NCBI GenBank assembly: GCA_009739505.2
Contig: CM019168.2
Span: 17,918,001 to 17,982,000, forward strand
DNA from: Apolygus lucorum
Taxonomy: Eukaryota > Arthropoda > Insecta > Hemiptera > Miridae
Reading direction: 5' to 3'
DNA length: 64,000 nucleotides
Shown: one piece after another, positions 34,409 through 46,704 of the stretch
Numbering within the stretch: position 1 is the first letter of the stretch
How the letters are laid out: each line of letters starts with the position of its first letter
Translations under genes and position numbers: made by a program
The notes under the pieces: model-generated
What the model saw: only the letters and a program-made list of their open reading frames with translations
The model's database searches: none
Told to the model about the DNA's origin: nothing

Positions 34409-35154
34409 ATTGTTGGAAAGGTGAGAAGTGAATGGCGAGGTCGATAGAGCAAAGAAGATTTTAAATATTCCGTTGCCTGTTTAGAGTGAGATGTCTTTGT
34501 TTTCAGGTGTAAACTTTTCCCGAAATCATGCTACAAATTTATTTTACTTAAATAAAGAGTTTTTGAGTATTCAACCCAAATTTGACATCAGAATTGTTAA
34601 TTTCCGTCCCTCTTTAATAGTAGTAGGTCAGATTGGTCTCTTCATTTCTCAAAAGGAAAATAAAGCGTACGCGGTCGCTTGAAAAGAAACGGGAAACGAA
34701 GGTATTTTTGAGGTCAAGATGTAGGCGGCTGACTCGCGGTCTGGGGGAATCCCATCTCCAAGGCATCAACAATGACGATGCAGAAGTCAGGAAGTTCAGT
34801 CCACCCCAAAGGGGCCTTGAAAAATTGACCAAGTCCATTCCAATACGTTTTCGTAACCCTCATAAAACTGAAACCTGCAATTTTCGAGTAATTTTGGAGA
34901 ATGTGTAAGCAATTAGGTGGTCACTCGAAATGACTCGCAGAGGCGGCGGTATAATAATACGGTTTTAAAGTCGTGAGGAAATCTTCAACTACAGGAGTTC
35001 CCTGAATCGGATGTTGGTAATCGTAACCCTGAAATGATTTAGTTATTACTGCGTAAAGATCACGGGAAGGTCTCATTCTATTTCCGGCATCGAAATTCTC
35101 GTTGTACGAGTATTACGCCAACTGTTGATATTAGCTGTGTAAATAAATCTTGTG
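34409..35154. other. No gene recognised
   Basis: Overlapping plus and minus frames at 34491-34908 have no motif. Moderate GC at 34680-34830, with no consistent splice sites. Confidence 0.4.
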
Positions 35155-35690
35155 GTGAATCTTTGTAAGACGTCCCAGGACGTCCTTAAGCATAAGACGT
35201 GGACGTCCTTACGCTGTTGATCTAGGGTGAAAGGAACAACATGCAACAGCAAAAATTAAATAAACTGATACGAATCCGATTTGGACCATTCTGTATCCAA
35301 ATCCGCGAGAAAAAACCCATAGGTGTATGTCTGAGTGTCCATCTTGTGTACTCTGCACAGGCTTTCTTGACCGTCCGATTTGAGTGATTCTTTTTCCCTA
35401 CCCGGAAATTTATCTAATTGTGCTCTACGTCCCCGGACTTTCGATACGTCACCACAGAATCGAAATTTACATGGGGAGGGGGAGAGTGGGGGAATAAAAT
35501 TCACAACATTCACGATTTTTCCAACATTTCGGTTCATCCTAAGTCTTACTAATGCCACCCAAGCTTTGAAATTCAAGGAACACAATCAATAAACCTCTAG
35601 ATTTTCGTGAACTACCTATTCTTTGTGCCACCATGGTGCCAGTAACAGCGTATTGCGTGAGTTTTTGGGTGTTTCACCTTGAAAAAAGAT
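35155..35690 (-). repeat. Repeat-C copy 3 (inverted, partial)
   Basis: On the minus strand it has the CAAGGTGAAACACCCAAAAA phrase and the TGGCACCATGGTGGCAC palindrome (35628-35690), then GGTTTTTTCTCGCGGATTTGG and GAATGG (35280-35330), and the GGACGTCC-containing end (35160-35215). The middle is replaced by unrelated sequence and the CA tract is nearly lost. Confidence 0.65.
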
Positions 35691-35869
35691 GTGACAGTTC
35701 ATACATAGTTCATACTAACTATGTAGATATGAGCCAAGGTGGAAGCAGGTGATACCACGGAGTACACCAATTGAAACTCCGAGGTAGTTTTCCCCAACAA
35801 AGTCTCAAAAGAACTACCAACTAGTATACCCATCAATCGCTGGAGAGTAACTTTAGGGAAGCTTTGCCT

Positions 35870-36530
35870 GCACATAAATGAGATGACCAAATATTATTAT
35901 GGTAGTCCCGCCAGATGTTAGTAGAAGGAAGATTAGATACCTATAAATTGGCACCTACACATTCGAAGGAGTGGATCGCTTCTCATACCTCGGAGCTGAA
36001 AACAACAATGAAAATAAGAACTGCAGAAAAATCATGATCCAAATTATGGCAGATAACAAGGCATATTTCAGCCTCATCAAAATGTTTGAATCCTCCCTCC
36101 TTCGTTGACAGATAAAGATTGCCCTTACAGAACTCTGGTGAGACCGGTAGTTAACCGCGGAGTAGAATCCTGGATACTCAAGACTGCAGATGTAAAGGCC
36201 TTGGAAGTATTTGAGAATATGCGTGTTTGGCTTGTGGAGGATCAGTACCTTGATGAAACGGGAGGACATTGCCCGGTTTGCCAAGGCAAGGTGAAGGCTT
36301 GGTCACATTAACAGGATGGACGATGACACAATGCTACGCAGGCTCCTGAACGCCCGATAAGAGAGTCGAAGAAGAAGAGGAATACCGCGGAGATCTTGGA
36401 TAGATGACACGACAGCGAACCTGGCAGCCACGGGGGTCAACAACTGGCGACGGCGCACACGGACTGTGATCTACAACTTGATAGCAGCGCTGAAGGAGAA
36501 GAATCGGAGTCTACCGATAAGCGATTTCTC
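35870..36530 (+). pseudogene. LINE reverse transcriptase C-terminal relic (RTE/CR1/Jockey-like)
   Basis: Successive frames read YTFEGVDRFSYLGA, then NKAYFSLIKMF, RPVVNRGVESWIL, LEVFENMRV, then INRMDDDTMLRRLLNAR, RRRRGIPRRSW, IDDTTANLAATGVNNWRRR and ALKEKNR. This order (F--V--F-YLGS, -A-FAL-KL, L-RPVL-YG-E-W, -VFERK-LR, --RM-D-R----L, GRRRRGRP-KRW-DDV---L---GV-NW) is the textbook C-terminus of endonuclease/reverse transcriptase LINEs. At least three frame changes and several stops mark it dead. Catalytic domains upstream are missing, as expected after 5' truncation. Confidence 0.9.
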
Positions 36531-38490
36531 AATTCGAAGTAAAATTTTACGACAACTTTCTCATCTTTTGCGGGAATGAAGAAATCCTATCCCGACATAT
36601 TGAGGTTTCATGATATGATGCGTGTACGGGGTTGATTGAAACGGGAAATGGGAATGCGTGTACGGGATTGATTGCTGTCAGGAAAACCTTTTTACTTCGT
36701 TCATGCTACTCCTTTGGTTTTAGATGCTTCCAAACCTCAATTTATCACTACCAACATTCGATTTTCATAGTGTAGTAACCGCCAGTTCTAACCATGTTGG
36801 ACGATTCTTTTAGCAGAAATAACTCGGTAAAAATAGAGTTAAAATATCCTATATCAGTTATTTTCCATGTTGAACTCGAAACATATACCTCATATATAGT
36901 CATGGAACTGTTATTTTAGTTACCTTTTGAGCGAATAGGTTCATCAATATCAACACGTAGTTTTGATTGTCAAATCAATGGAGGACCATAAATATCGATT
37001 TCGAAGTTTGTTGCTAAGCTGTTCGTTACTAGTTTCCATTGCTGAGTGAGTTGGGACAATAATCCAAAAATCATTTCCTTCCAGACTATAAAATCGATAG
37101 GTTATCCTAGTTTTTGATATCAGTCACGCTTTAACTCATTCTAAGAGGTCAGATGAACATGTTACTCCCATAAAATCTCTTCAGATTTGTTGGTTGGCCT
37201 ATAATCATTGCACAATTGTATATTGCTGATTGTAGAAAGGCGTGGACGGATTAATTCATCCTCACGCACAGCGTCCATTACCCCTTTAGTCAACAATATA
37301 AATGGCGGTTGATGGAGGACTCGTACTGGAACGTCTAATCATTCGGTCAGGGCCACTTCATGTTAATTTGTACTACGTTCTTAATGTTCAGAAGCGTTGT
37401 GAAATGCTAATGAGGTTGAATGGCGGTGTAAAGCCGCAATCATTGATCTCGTCTTGGAGTTAAATCAAAATCCCAGATGTTGGCGTTGAATGAACCCTAA
37501 ACATTCCTAGACAAGCAAAACGATCTATTGAAGCTTCAATAATTCTCATTTTCTACAAATTTAATATCAATTTCAGCGTAAATATTGACATAAGTGGAAT
37601 TTTACATAAAAATATTGTTGGTGAATCAATGTGATACTTGGCTAATTTTTGAAGTAGCGACTGGATTTCAAACACTGCTGTCAACCCAGGCTAGATTTTT
37701 CTTTCTACGAACTGAAGTGATCATCCGATCGTTCTGATACAAAATCACGTTAGCCGATATAATGCACTGGGATCGAGACCTACCTCTTGCAATTTCAACC
37801 TATTTCCAGCAGATTTTCTGATAATTTATAATAATTTATGTTTTTATTTTATTTTTTGCATTTTATTCATTTTTTGCATTGTGTTGTTTTGGATAGCCAA
37901 GTTTAGCTTTCGCTGGAGACGGTTCACTTTTGTACTACAGTTCTAAAATTTCACCAAAGAAATAAACTCGAGAAGAAACCTCGGGTAAACCCAACATTAC
38001 CATTATTGATTACCAAGGTGCAGAAAATAGCACAGGACAGCTGAATAATGACCTCAGTATTTGACAACTACACGTTAATTGCAAGCCAAGGTATTTTTCT
38101 CAACTTGGAAATGAAGATGGCCTGAATGTAGTTCGAAAGATAGGTTACAACATCTAAATGTAAGTCTAAGGCGTAGATGAAGCTCGAACTTCGTCGTTGA
38201 ATGATCGAACTCTGTTTTGTAAATTGAATTGTGAATTGTTGTAAATTGAAACTTGAAAGTCGAGGTTCACTTCAAGATATCCTTGTTGGCACCTCCTCCT
38301 TCAAAACCTGAACGTGATAACTTTCACAGCGTCATACGAAAAGCGCTCTAGGTCAATTCCCGCCTGTCAAGGTAGAAGGAGACTTGGGATCGCATTATTT
38401 CTATCTAGACGGTTCTCTACGACCTTCGCCACTTTCGGATTAATGCCATCACAGCGAGGAGATATTAATTGATATTATCTATTGCACTCT
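36531..38490. other. No gene recognised
   Basis: About 2 kb between two LINE relics. A small repeat, GCGTGTACGGG-TTGATTG, occurs twice at 36620-36675. Nothing else is supported. Confidence 0.4.
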
Positions 38491-38499
38491 ATATAAACT

Positions 38500-39640
38500 A
38501 AAACAGTAGAGTCAGCCACAAGCCTAAGCCAGCCGAAGTTATGAAAATGGTGACCAAAAGAATCGTAACACATCTTTTGGAGCCAGAGGCACGTACCCTG
38601 TCGATGCGAGTCTCGGATAAAATCATCGTGACAAAGCCATAGCAGTGAGGTATCTTGGGATCATGTTGTACACAAAGAACACTCTCTAGGAAGAAATCAG
38701 GAGAGCAACTGATAAAGCCGCAAGGCTGTTATCCATATGGCCGACCTGCTATGTAATCGGCGCTTGCTGATGACAGTAGTGCTCTCCATTTTACTGTACG
38801 GAGCTGACCTGTGGTCAGATCCACTGAATTTGGCTTATTACCGTAATGTGGCTGTGGTCCTGAGGGGGGGGGGGTGCAGCTCTACAAATTCTGAGATCCT
38901 ATAGAACAGCATTAAACCCTGCAGAAGTGATACCAACCCATCTTCCAGCGGCAGAAGAGAAAAAGGTGAAAGGAAGAAAGACAGAGGAGGCTCAAAGCTA
39001 ATTAGTGAAGCAAGGGCCTAAACAAACGCTGCTATTTTGAAGGAAAACTGGACGGCAGGAACAAGAAGTAAACTGCATGGTTGGTATGAAACGCTCGCAC
39101 CTGCAGTATGAAAGGAATCACGGAGAAGTGAACCTCACACAGTTTCTTACGTGTGGCTATTCTATGAGTATCTTTAAATAATGGGAATAGTGTACTGGCT
39201 AGCTTGCATTCCCTGTCCTGGCCTTGAGAATAGCTCTTTTCACACTTTCTTTGAATGTGCCAAATGGCTAAATGAACTGAGCTCTGAAGAGCCGAACTTG
39301 ATCACACCCGGAGGTGCTGGTCATAGGGTGCTCAGCGGGTGCTATATCTTGAAAGAAAATAGCAAGACAGGTGGACAGTATCCTGCAATATAGTCAGCAA
39401 ACAATACTGACGGGGGAAACATTATTCAAAGCAGGCATCCTAACTCAGTCCAAAATGATGTGAAAAACAGTTCCAACGTGAGAAAGGAGGTGAAGTTTTA
39501 GTGCAGTTTGAATATTCCAAATTCAGAAAGTTCGTTCACTTCTGACATCCTACAGAGATCGCCAACAGCTAGATCTTGAATATTTCCAAACCTACCTCCT
39601 GAGAAAAGCCTCCAAATGGTCTCCCATGAATGAATGGATG
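38500..39640 (+). pseudogene. R1-like LINE relic, copy 1
   Basis: Pieces in order: AVRYLGIML, EEIRRATDKAARLLS, RRLLMTVVLSILLYGADLW, LRSYRTALNPAEVIPTHLPA, GEVNLTQFLTCGYSMSIFK, and FHTFFECAKW. These are the hallmark blocks of the R1-clade reverse transcriptase C-terminus (YLGV-LD, RRL---V-HSILLYGAE-W, -AYRTVS--A--V-A---PI, GE--Y-LTQ-LTGHG-F--YL, and the C--C-H-FFEC zinc-finger-like end). Frames shift and stops intervene, and a G run at 38864-38874 breaks the frame. The part after 39420 matches the 3' end of a second copy at 57.3-57.8 kb, including DVKNSSNVRKEV against the homologous SSNVGEKGG block, so both belong to one family. Confidence 0.9.
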
Positions 39641-41815
39641 GATAAGAAAGTTACCAAATGGACACGTTTAACGTGGAAAGATGGAATCCATACCACCAGC
39701 ATGGATTTCGTTGTTTCACCAAAATATTCATGATATTTCCTGACAGGGTGAGTCTCTAGTCTAAAAGTTCCCCAATGAATTCCGTAGGTATGAGAACCAC
39801 GTTAGGCACTGGAGATTTTCAGAGTTAGTATGGATCATCCATTAGAACGATAGTCTACAATGAATTTCAACGTGATCAACTCATCATAGCCCCATTATTT
39901 GGCAAATGTGAACAATTTCAGTTTAACCCAACCAGATTTGCTGAAGGTAAGCACAAGCACTGCAATATCAAATATTATATTGTCTTGGCCTGTACAAACC
40001 TGGTAAGCATTCGCTTTCATAACAAGAAATAATTATAGTTATTATGATGACGCACGTCTATTTCCAATTCTGAACGGATAACGTTGTTATTGCTCGAGAA
40101 AATGTTTCTGGCTCCTTCCGTAGGTTGTGGAGAAATCTATCCGCTTTCTCTGTTATTTGTTACTATGCCCTCACTCGTGAGTCATTCGAATAATAACATT
40201 AACTTTTAATTTTTCCGCTATCTTTGGGGTGGTATTAACATACAAACTGGGCCATTGAATGTAAACATGATGTTTCACGGCCATATGGGCAGATAGGATC
40301 AGTTTCAAGACGGAATGTAATTTCCTGGAAGAAAGAATTTGAAATGCTAATCATTCTGTAGGTACCACTGTGAATCCAGTGATCCTTGAATATTCGTATT
40401 ACTTTTGATGGAAGACGAACTTCAAATCAGAAGCTGACACTCCTTGAGAGATTCAAGTGATGAAACCAATTTTGATGAATATTCTTGACCGACTCACATT
40501 AAAAATGAGGTCACTCAATTAAAAAAGTTTTGCAATGGAACGACTCCTTTCGATGTTTTTACACCCTTCATTATTTATCATTCTGATCATCAATTTGCAT
40601 GATTAATTTTTATTGTGTTCCACTTATACTTAGGTTTGAATTCATATTTTTCAGTATCTTGTATCTAATCATAAGTAAAAAAAAAAATATATATCAACAG
40701 GTTGCTTCTCTACAAGATTGAAGATCATGTCAAGAGCTTTCATATCCAAAATCCGGAAAATGAATGGTGGCAACGAGCTCAACGCGCTTTTAGTAAATAA
40801 TAAATTTCATTAGAGGTGAATCATCTCCCCAAAACATTTTTTCTGATTTCAAATGGTAGCTATGTGATTTTCACCTTGAAATATATGATTTTTACCAAGT
40901 CATACAAATCTTGAATAAATGTTAGGATCATATCACAATTCAGGAAAAGCCAAGTTTTTGTTATAACATACCTAATCAAGCACTGTGTAGCAGTTTTGTG
41001 TACTTCTACAAACACTGTGATTTAGCAGTGACTGCTAAGTTACCCTATGCTCCAAGGCTTAGAGGATGGGCAACCTCCGGTCACTTTGCTGCCTATCTTA
41101 TTGCAAGTGATCTCTCCACCATATCTGGGGTTTCTTTTGATACCCAAAATCTCTTTTCATTACATTTCGGATCTATACCACATTAAAGATTAAATCTACA
41201 TAAACCAAACGCCGCTTTGTTATTGAACTGTACCAATTCATATCTATATAATATATATGGCTGTACCAATGAACTGTACCAATTCATATCTATATAACAT
41301 ATTATGTTAGATGATAATCTTATATATATATTTGAATGATTGGGTAGAAATACGATCTGATTCTTCTATCGGAATATTTTTTACTCTATTTCAACTTATA
41401 ACCTCCGCTCGGATGACATTTCTTCCCAGAGTATTTCATCAAAAATAGTATTAATAATATCTTTTATTCCATATTTTGTTATTGATATAAGATAAGTCCG
41501 TTGTATCCATCGAAATTCCGAATGAACTACGCCTCAACTTAGATCAAATTATGCAAACCTAATCGATATAAAATTACCAGAAAAGATCTATTTTATAATG
41601 CGGGAAGTATAGTTGGCCTTGAAGGATGGATCTTAGTCTACACGATTTGAATACCCGTTCGATCAGCGCAGAATATTAATAGGAAAATGGAATATGCTGT
41701 ATGAATAATCTCACCAGGATATCATCTGAAATATTTCGAATTAAACTAATCTAAAATGCAAATAATAACTCATTTTGACCCTTAGAAATTATAGTTATTA
41801 TGTAACATGACTCAC
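39641..41815. other. No gene recognised; possible intron of the minus-strand gene
   Basis: If the exon at 41816-41962 is real, this lies downstream of it and may be intron. I looked on the minus strand for a following nrf-6 exon (YDAS...PSGLL...FDQC) and did not find one. Two copies of TGAACTGTACCAATTCATAT lie at 41226 and 41272. Confidence 0.35.
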
Positions 41816-41962
41816 TCATTATAGCGTTCAAGTCGAATTTTCGCAGGTTTCTCATGTATTCGAGCGATTCATTTCTGCAAGCTTCGTTGGTGCTGTCGAC
41901 GGGAGCGAATGGCGGAGAAAGGCTGAGAAGATTCCTCGCAAGTGCAACAGGGGCTCCATCTT
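41816..41962 (-). CDS. Candidate exon of an nrf-6-like acyltransferase gene
   Basis: A 147-nt segment bounded by an acceptor (TTTATTGCAG, just above 41962) and a donor (GTGAGT, just below 41816) is open in only one frame. It encodes 48 residues including LARNLLSLSPPFAPVDSTN, then EACRNESLEYMRNLRKFDL and NAIM. The C-x(5-6)-S--Y---L----LWA--M pattern is that of the N-terminal domain of nose-resistant-to-fluoxetine proteins, multi-pass membrane proteins with an acyltransferase-3 domain that are numerous in insects. The usual tryptophan is replaced by Asn in DLNAIM. Both introns would be phase 1. The remaining exons were not found, so this could be a relic or a gene with long introns. The family call is from memory of the motif. 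Confidence 0.5.
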
Positions 41963-43236
41963 CTGCAATAAAGAATGATATCGAAATATAATTTATTTTA
42001 AACGACAGGTTGATTCACCAATCTTTGAGCAATGAGAAATGAAATTTTAGAACAGAAGAACAATGGAAAGAAGTATAAATTTATTACAATTCAGGAAAAC
42101 TACTGATGACAGTAGAAGACATTATTAGGTACCAATGTACAGAAGAAACAACAGCAAGACTTAAGGAGAGCATTTTAGTGTTTGAACCTGAGAATTTAAA
42201 ATTAATAAAGAAAACTAAGAAACAAGAGAAATTTATTAAGATAAAGGTGTATTATGAAAAACGATCCATTTTATATTTTCAAATTATGAAAACGATTGAA
42301 ATTATTAACGGCAACCGGTAAAGTGCCACGGCGTTACTCGAGTTGGGCATCTCGGCAGATGTACTCCGTGATATCCCCAACTGCGGCTGATACCAGAACT
42401 GTGGTCGTTTTTAAGAGGCACTTCCTTTCATCTCTGTCCCCTACCCCCTCCTTTATCAACTTCCCTTATCCCTCCCCATCTAAATTTGATTTATTTATTT
42501 TTATGGTGTGCCCCCTTCATCTTTGAGGAAAGTTTACCTATTAGGTAGGGGAAAAAAATTATTCTCCTCACCATCAGAGGTAGGCATTTGTAAAGGAGGT
42601 CTAAGATAATGTAACCCTCCAGAATCTGAATTGTTACTTGCATTTCGTATTTTAGATAGTTTTGGTTCCACATTCTTTTTTTTTGGTGTGGCTGAGGTTA
42701 TTTCAGGTTTCTCGTTCTAAACTATTGACTTGATATGCATAGATTTGTCAGAGCTCTGAAACATGGGTTCTCCGTATGTGTCGCTTTCGGTAGGTTAATT
42801 CTAGTCCAGGGTATAACTTACCATAAATGGGAGAACTCACACCAATATTGATGACATTTACAAGATTCGTTTGTGTAATGTCCTACTACGAATTTCTCTG
42901 TACTAGGAATGAAAACAACAGATTTTTTTGAAACGCCAAAGTTGGCCAAAAGTTGGAAAATTTTCGCGTGTGGGAGTAGATACGAGTGAAACGAAACAGC
43001 AAGTACGTTTTAAGCATCAATATTTTACCTAAATACACAATTTAACTCAAATTTAGAGAGTAGTCCGGATCTGTCCCAAGAAGATGAAAACAATAACTCC
43101 AACTGTTGGTATAATTTGGATATTATCGATTCCATCAATTCAATAGGAGCACCGACATATGTGTAAGTCATGTCTCATATACATATAATGTCAAGAATAA
43201 ATTGACACGCTTCCTAATCCTATTCTCAATTTTTAC
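41963..43236. other. No supported gene; possible intron
   Basis: An open frame at 42106-42321 (+) is lysine-rich without motif. At 42340-42430 (+) the frame TAADTRTVVVFKRHFLSSL vaguely resembles LINE C-termini. Around 42530-42700 the TTGCATTTCGTATTTTAGAT and TTTTGGTTCCACATTC phrases look like a very old repeat-B head. Confidence 0.3.
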
Positions 43237-43330
43237 CTCCTCGATGTGAGAAAACTATACTGCCTTTCCTCCTTGTTAGCAAACGAATACTTATACCGTC
43301 ACGCTTCATTTGATAAACGTAACTGATCAT
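43237..43330 (-). CDS. Speculative first coding exon upstream of the nrf-6-like exon
   Basis: Minus-strand ATG at 43330 (a second in frame at 43309) opens a frame ending at a GAG|GTAAAA donor (exon end 43237) with one base over. That is the phase needed to join the exon at 41962 (G+AA gives Glu). It would encode MISYVYQMKRDGIS... to ...SIVFSHRG. Against it: no signal peptide or hydrophobic segment, which nrf-6 proteins usually start with, and the donor is only moderate. The GC-richer 43340-43570 just upstream could be a promoter. Confidence 0.15.
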
Positions 43331-43336
43331 TCCACA

Positions 43337-44635
43337 TTTCAAAACAATGCTTTCCCCTGTTGCAAATCATTCCGATGCACTTCCATTGAAGTTGACCGCG
43401 GCAATAGGAAGTGAATTACCGTCATTCCACTATAGCGGGCAGTCTTGTTTACTGTTGCGTAATTTCTCGGCTACCTACTCGGCTGTATCTACCTCGCGTG
43501 TTCCATTAGCGTTGGATCCCCACGACGATCGCCACTACATGACACGTTAATGATGCCCTTTAGAAACTATCCACGGTTTGATATCATACTCCAGGCTTTT
43601 GGTAGTTCTAACGATGAATGGGTTCTTTGAAGACAAATTGATAATGCATTTGTCTAATGCGAATGGATGTTACGTTGGTCAGTATCAAACTAGTCAAAGA
43701 ACCTTACAGGAATTAGTGACTCCATTCCCTGGACCCTCCAAATCAATGTTTGTGGCACACAAACCCTTGGCTGAAAATTATATGGCTCCTGTAAGGTCAA
43801 AATTCCTCTAAAAGAACTATTCCTTCTAAAATTCAAATTTTTGTTCTTAAAGTGCGGTGGATAGACCTATCGAATTGTAACAACTTCTTTAGTTATTCTA
43901 GCTGTTGATCGATTGAGTAGGCGCCTCTTGAAGCTAAAAATATATATCTGAAGATCCTGATCTCCTGATCTGATATATCTGATCTCCTGGTCTGATATAT
44001 CTGAAGAATACTGAGTTAAGTACCGATAGCGACAAGAAAAAAATCATTTCTCTAGCTATACTGGGTGTACATGCTCGGCTTGCCAAACTTCAGCAATCGA
44101 TTCTACAAGCAATTTCCAACAAAAAACGTTTCCTAGCAATTCGGTGTTAATCCCTTGTTTTTCAAAAGTTCTCTTTTTCAAAAGATTTGAGGATTTTTCT
44201 CGTGTTTTCGACCTTGCGAACACCAAAATGGCCATTACTCCCTCAATTTTCGAGAAATCTGATTACATCGTTGGAAAGAGAGTTATATTTCCTCTATTTC
44301 TAATTTCAAACTAGTTTTTTAAAAGTGGAACTCGAGCGTCAAAGGTAATCCTAAACATTACAATTGTCTCATTTGTTGAAATCACCACCAACGTGGCGGA
44401 TTTTGATACCGCCTTCCAATCTCTCTCCGGCGAGGAAAATACTTCGTCAGAACGCCAGCTTTCCAAGAGAATGCTCAAATGAATTTTTGAAGTTGAACAT
44501 AAGGAAGAAAATTATGTTTTATTAAGAAAATCGCTACAAATGAGTAAATGGTTTATCATTTTACTGTATAGATCACCAGTCTGCTTAGAACCTGGCTTTT
44601 GCATTAATAACAAAAGCCAGCCACCTAACTAATTA
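43337..44635. other. No gene recognised
   Basis: Positions 43340-43570 are GC-richer with CpG-containing words. Short tandem CTGATCTCCTG-TCTGATAT words lie at 43955-44005. The stretch 44060-44340 has the style of an old foldback arm (CATCGTTGGAAAGAG, compare TTGTTGGAAAGAG at 19170), but no partner arm was found. Confidence 0.35.
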
Positions 44636-44639
44636 AGTA

Positions 44640-44935
44640 AAGTAAACAACAATTTCAGGATGGATTTTCGTCCGACTGCCATTCCTAGCGTCGCGGAGGT
44701 CATCAGCTGTCTTCCAAAGGGAAAATCAGAATTTCTTCTGATGCTTTCGCTCATAACTTCCCATTGCCTCACCGCCCTAGGTAGGGACGAGGGGGGCGAT
44801 GTGAGCCCCAGCCGAAAAACGCACGCTGCCGGCGATGAGCCTTGAACCAACGACCCCCACAGAAGTCGGTCCAAAGTCCACCGCCAAACAACGACGCCCC
44901 AACGACCATAGACACACCGGACCCCCATTAATACT
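44640..44935 (-). mobile_element. tRNA-derived SINE-like element
   Basis: On the minus strand a box A-like TGGCGGTGGACTTTGG (44886-44871) is followed about 25 nt later by a box B-like GGTTCAAGGCTC (44848-44837), then a GC-rich body and a tail ending near 44640. This is the layout of a tRNA-derived SINE with an internal pol III promoter. The tail phrase recurs at about 27.13 kb. It is much more GC-rich than its surroundings. No matching LINE tail was found to drive it. Folding into a tRNA cloverleaf was not verified. Confidence 0.5.
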
Positions 44936-45291
44936 ACCTACTAGCTAATAAAATCGGTATCCAAGAGCTGTGGGTGTCTTCATTACGAAATTTGATTCTT
45001 GGTTGCTAAGGCCATCTAAGTGACATGAAACTCCATTAACATGCTAACTCCATTCAAAGAATTCATTCGCCTGAAATTCGAACGGAGAGCCCATTTCCGT
45101 CAGTGAAATTCACACAAGTGTGTATGATTTTTTAAAAATTTCAATTTCTTCAAATTTTTTCTCAACCCATTTACGCCGAGAACTATAATTTTTGAGATAT
45201 AATATAAATTTACCTCAAAACAATGTCACTGAACCTCAAATAACCTAGGAAAAATATTAATTTAAATTTTGCACCCATAGGGTAACCCCCC

Positions 45292-45307
45292 GTGCCAGAT
45301 CTGGCAC
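45292..45307. repeat. 16-bp perfect palindrome, copy 1
   Basis: GTGCCAGATCTGGCAC, fully self-complementary. Followed by AGTCG as in copy 3. Confidence 0.97.
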
Positions 45308-45814
45308 AGTCGTCACTCGAGTAGTTTTTTGAGAAAATTTCAGAAACAAAATGACGATGAAAGTAAAGTATTCACTAAAGTATTCACTTTCTTTCACTCA
45401 CTCAAGTATTCACTTCTTGTCAAACAATATTTTGACAAAAATAATAGAGTATAGTAAGCACACATATTAGACGCGCATTGTTGAGGCCAACTTCTATGAG
45501 CAACATACTCGTAATAGTGGCCACTACCGCTTTTCCCCTCTAATACCAGTTTTATATCTATTGATGTCCTGGTCTATGCGGTCAGTCCCTCCCATGTTAC
45601 GATTGTACTGATGGATAAGGTGTGGTTGAGGGACAGAAATGATTTCATTTTCTGCTTTTGAGAACCTCTTAGGCATACTTTAGGCTCATGTCCATATTTC
45701 GTGGAAGCTATAGCCACCACACTATTCATTATCCAACCTGTTGCAAATCACAACCCCACTACAAAATGTGATCGAATATTTTGTGTCTTGAGCCTCGCTC
45801 CTCTTTTTCCTTCC

Positions 45815-46290
45815 GAGTCTGCCAAGGTAGCGGAAGCTTTGTTTTCATTTTTCAAGGTTGAAAAAAAAGATGTTCTCCAAAATCAAAATTTCCACTCGCG
45901 TTTTACGTTTCAGACCTTCCTGGACAATTTTGGTTCCGTGTCTGTCTGTCTGTCATGAAATCCTATACTAGCAGCAACCAAAACTTCTACAATTCTCGTC
46001 CGATTTCAATGAAATTTTCAGGGATTGTGCGGGTTGGCGTGTAGATGGTCCCCTATGAACATCATTATCCCAAGACTGATAGTAGCCGCCGCTGCGCATG
46101 TGCAAACGTGTATTTCCTTTTTACGGATATAAGTTCTACATTTCCATCTCATTTCGATGAAATTTCCAGGAATTATGCGAATTGGAGTGGTCCCCTATGA
46201 AAATCATGACCCACAAATTGAGAGCATTTTGGGCCCACGCGCAAACGTGAAATCGTTGTAATAGCCATAATTCCTACATTCCCCAGCTCT
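45815..46290 (+). repeat. Repeat-B copy
   Basis: Clear family head (GAGTCTGCCAAGGTAGCGGA), TTCCACTCGCGTTTTACG, a short TCTG tract (45941-45954), then two rounds of the CGATTTCAATGAAATTTTCAG/GGTTGGCGTGTAGATGGTCC module and the CGCATGTGCAAACGTG phrase. Confidence 0.88.
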
Positions 46291-46327
46291 CAAAAAAGTT
46301 CCGAATTCTTGACACTATGTGACGATT

Positions 46328-46343
46328 GTGCCAGATCTGGCAC
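46328..46343. repeat. 16-bp perfect palindrome, copy 2
   Basis: Identical GTGCCAGATCTGGCAC just after the repeat-B copy, with CCCGAG to its right. Confidence 0.97.
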
Positions 46344-46688
46344 ACCCGAGTTTCCAAGGACACCAGATCTAACCAAAAGAAGTCGAAAATGAAAAAGAAT
46401 TGTTTTAATTCCTTCAAATGACCATAAATAACAAGAATTCATGGACAGCTAAGAGAAAAATGTTAGTGTACACTAATAAGAGTGCTTACAGCAGCGCAGA
46501 GTCGGGTTATTCTCGTCGGTAGAATCTTGATTAAATTCAAACTTCACTCACGCCTAGACAAAGACTCAAAAGCGAATGAAAATCGGAGGGGATTTGCATG
46601 AGAACCTGTTGAAGTGGGAGGCACAGAGAAGGATTGTTCATGAGCAAGTAGGAATGAACAGGAAATCGTGAAAGTCACCCCTTGCGTC

Positions 46689-46704
46689 GTGCCAGATCTG
46701 GCAC
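46689..46704. repeat. 16-bp perfect palindrome, copy 3
   Basis: Identical sequence, directly inside the right terminus of the TTAA-type element. Confidence 0.97.

Noticed and set aside
41000..41190. 62-residue frame as an nrf-6 exon near the candidate exon
   Set aside because: Wrong strand and no matching motif.
42340..42430. LINE C-terminus (FKRHFLSSL)
   Set aside because: The FK-x-L type ending is too short and common to support a call without adjacent conserved blocks.
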